From positions 1 through 7,091 of the forward strand of contig CAMNBS010000047.1 of assembly GCA_946533175.1 (NCBI GenBank): 7,091 bases of DNA, in the 5' to 3' direction. How positions within the stretch are numbered: the first letter of the stretch is position 1; each line of letters begins with the position of its first letter. Shown piece by piece: positions 5,875-7,091 of the stretch. A model generated the notes under the pieces. That model was given only the letters and a program-made list of their open reading frames with translations, ran no database searches and was not told the DNA's origin. Made by a program: the position numbers and the translations under genes. The stretch comes from an uncultured Clostridia bacterium. Lineage in GTDB: Bacteria; Bacillota_I; Bacilli_A; RF39; UBA660.

Positions 5875-6764
5875 TAACTATTCTCCACTTCTTTTAATAT
5901 ATTATAAAATTCTTTAGGGGCATCTACTTCAAATTTTAAATGTTTATTATCTCGAGGATTATTCAACTCAATTCTTGTTGAATGAAGCATTTGTCCAAAA
6001 TCTTCATGAATTATTTCTTTACCATATACTGGATCATTTAAAATAGGATATCCAATATATGCCATATGAACTCTTATTTGATGTGTTCTTCCGGTTTCTA
6101 ATTGACATTCAATCAAGGTATGATGTGAAAAACGTTTTAACACTTTGAAATGCGTTACCGCTTTTTTACTATTAACATCCGTTACCATCATTTTTTCACG
6201 ATTATTAGGATTTCGTCCTATTGGAGCATCAATAGTTCCTGTTTCATGATTTATTACTCCACAAACAACCGCTAAATAAGTTCGTTTAACTTGCTTATTT
6301 TTAATCATTTCACTAAGTTTTTGATGTGCCCAATCATTTTTGGCAACTAGCATTATCCCACTAGTATCTTTATCAAGTCGATGCACAATTCCAGGACGCA
6401 TATTATCACTAGATAGACAATATTTTCCTAAAAGAGCATTAACTAAAGTATTTTCATAATTACCAGGAGCTGGATGAACAACCATTCCACTTTTTTTATT
6501 AATAATTAATAAATCATCATTTTCATATAAAATGTCTAAAGGAATATCTTGAGCTTTAAGATTTATTTCAAAAGATAATTCATCATTAACAGTAATAATA
6601 TCACCTAATTCAACGACATAATTATTACTTGTCTTTTGATTATTAACTAAAATTTTCTCTTGTTTAATTAATTTTTGAATTTTGCTACGGGAAATATCTA
6701 ATTTCTGTGATAAATATATATCAATTCTTTGATTATCGTTATCACTAACTTCTATATTTATCAT
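5874..6764 (-). CDS. rluD: RluA/RluD-family 23S rRNA pseudouridine synthase
   Basis: The enzyme converts specific uridines to pseudouridine, most likely in 23S rRNA. An S4 RNA-binding domain occupies about residues 10-60 (RIDIYLSQKL, SRSKIQKLIKQEKILVN). The catalytic domain carries GIVHRLDKDTSG at 125-136, with catalytic Asp131, and later LETGRTHQIRVHMAYIGYPI (222-241) and DPVYG (244-248), all characteristic of the RluA/RluC/RluD group. The length, 296 residues, is normal. The family does not give the exact target base: the S4 domain and general form match RluD and Bacillus YlyB, which also sits directly after lspA, so the symbol is tentative. AGGAG at 6772-6776 is 7 nt before the ATG and lies inside the lspA coding region; the start overlaps lspA by 20 nt, so the two are translationally coupled. 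Confidence 0.93.
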   Translation of the reverse strand: MINIEVSDNDNQRIDIYLSQKLDISRSKIQKLIKQEKILVNNQKTSNNYVVELGDIITVNDELSFEINLKAQDIPLDILYENDDLLIINKKSGMVVHPAPGNYENTLVNALLGKYCLSSDNMRPGIVHRLDKDTSGIMLVAKNDWAHQKLSEMIKNKQVKRTYLAVVCGVINHETGTIDAPIGRNPNNREKMMVTDVNSKKAVTHFKVLKRFSHHTLIECQLETGRTHQIRVHMAYIGYPILNDPVYGKEIIHEDFGQMLHSTRIELNNPRDNKHLKFEVDAPKEFYNILKEVENS

Positions 6765-7091
6765 TGTTCTTCTCCTTTCTAATATTCACTATTATTAATA
6801 AAATAATGCCAATTACAATAAAAGAATCTGCTAAATTAAAGACTGGATAATTATATCCCAAAATATAAAAATCTAAAAAATCAATAACATAACCAAAAAC
6901 TAATCGATCAAAAAAATTTCCTATAATACCACCTATAATCATACCATATATCCAAGTTTCTAATTTAGATATCTTCTCTTTATTTAAATACTTATGAATA
7001 ACAAATAACACAATAACGGTTCCAATTAATAAAAGAATTCGTTCATTTTGTAAAATTGACCACGCTGCCCCATTATTTTGAGTATAAGTAA
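6745..7091 (-). CDS. lspA: Signal peptidase II LspA (5' partial)
   Basis: LspA is the membrane aspartyl protease that removes signal peptides from prolipoproteins after lipidation. The frame is open to the window edge, with 114 residues visible to the TAG stop; the family is about 150-165 residues, so roughly 40 N-terminal residues, including the first membrane span, lie outside. The visible part starts in the conserved NNGAAWS segment (visible residues 5-11), then has a span, GNFFDRL (57-63) and GYVIDFLDF (66-74) with catalytic Asp at visible residue 70, FNLADS (85-90) with the second catalytic Asp at visible residue 88, and a last span before a basic, polar tail. The GTG at 7009-7011 is an internal Val codon, not the start. 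The gene is followed immediately by rluD, the same order as lspA-ylyB in Bacillus. Confidence 0.95.
   Translation of the reverse strand, partial: TYTQNNGAAWSILQNERILLLIGTVIVLFVIHKYLNKEKISKLETWIYGMIIGGIIGNFFDRLVFGYVIDFLDFYILGYNYPVFNLADSFIVIGIILLIIVNIRKEKNNDKYRS

Noticed and set aside
6745..7011. A complete 88-residue protein starting at GTG 7009-7011
   Set aside because: The frame stays open to the window edge and the upstream residues include the conserved LspA NNGAAWS segment, so the GTG is an internal Val codon of a partial lspA.

Overview
The window is a compact, very AT-rich stretch of bacterial chromosome in which every recognisable gene lies on the minus strand, so transcription runs from high to low coordinates. 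Gene content (lspA, an RluA/RluD-type pseudouridine synthase, a cell-wall amidase, a Rel-family protein with a TGS domain, SpoIIM, MnmA), AGGAGG-type ribosome binding sites and consensus sigma-A-like promoters point to a low-GC Bacillota/Bacilli-type organism. The extreme AT bias and tight packing suggest a lineage with a reduced genome, for example an uncultured RF39- or Erysipelotrichia-like bacterium. That placement is inference. The amidase and LspA argue against a wall-less mycoplasma, and the Trp codons I checked are TGG.

Layout in the direction of transcription: (1) 7091-4639, a translationally coupled operon of lspA (5' end cut by the window edge), rluD-like and an Amidase_3 gene. lspA overlaps rluD by 20 nt, and rluD overlaps the amidase by 1 nt (TAATG). 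(2) 4612-3066, a single-gene unit for a short Rel/SpoT homologue with its own promoter and a terminator hairpin around its stop codon. (3) 3019-2417, a SpoIIM-like membrane protein. (4) 2341-1235, mnmA. (5) 1208-198, a two-gene unit: a strong TTGACA/TACAAT promoter, a 255-residue helix-turn-helix protein of unknown function, a 47-codon single-span membrane protein, and a terminator hairpin that overlaps the last stop codon. (6) 1-197, nearly pure A/T sequence with no supported gene.

Most of the genes are housekeeping: lipoprotein maturation, rRNA modification, peptidoglycan hydrolysis and tRNA wobble-uridine thiolation. Two places stand out. The Rel homologue keeps all the hydrolase residues I can place, but Gln replaces the catalytic Glu of its synthetase motif, other synthetase positions have changed, and the C-terminal regulatory half is missing; it looks like a (p)ppGpp hydrolase. 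The HTH gene plus tiny basic membrane protein is the best candidate here for an undescribed two-component module, although its function cannot be read from the sequence.
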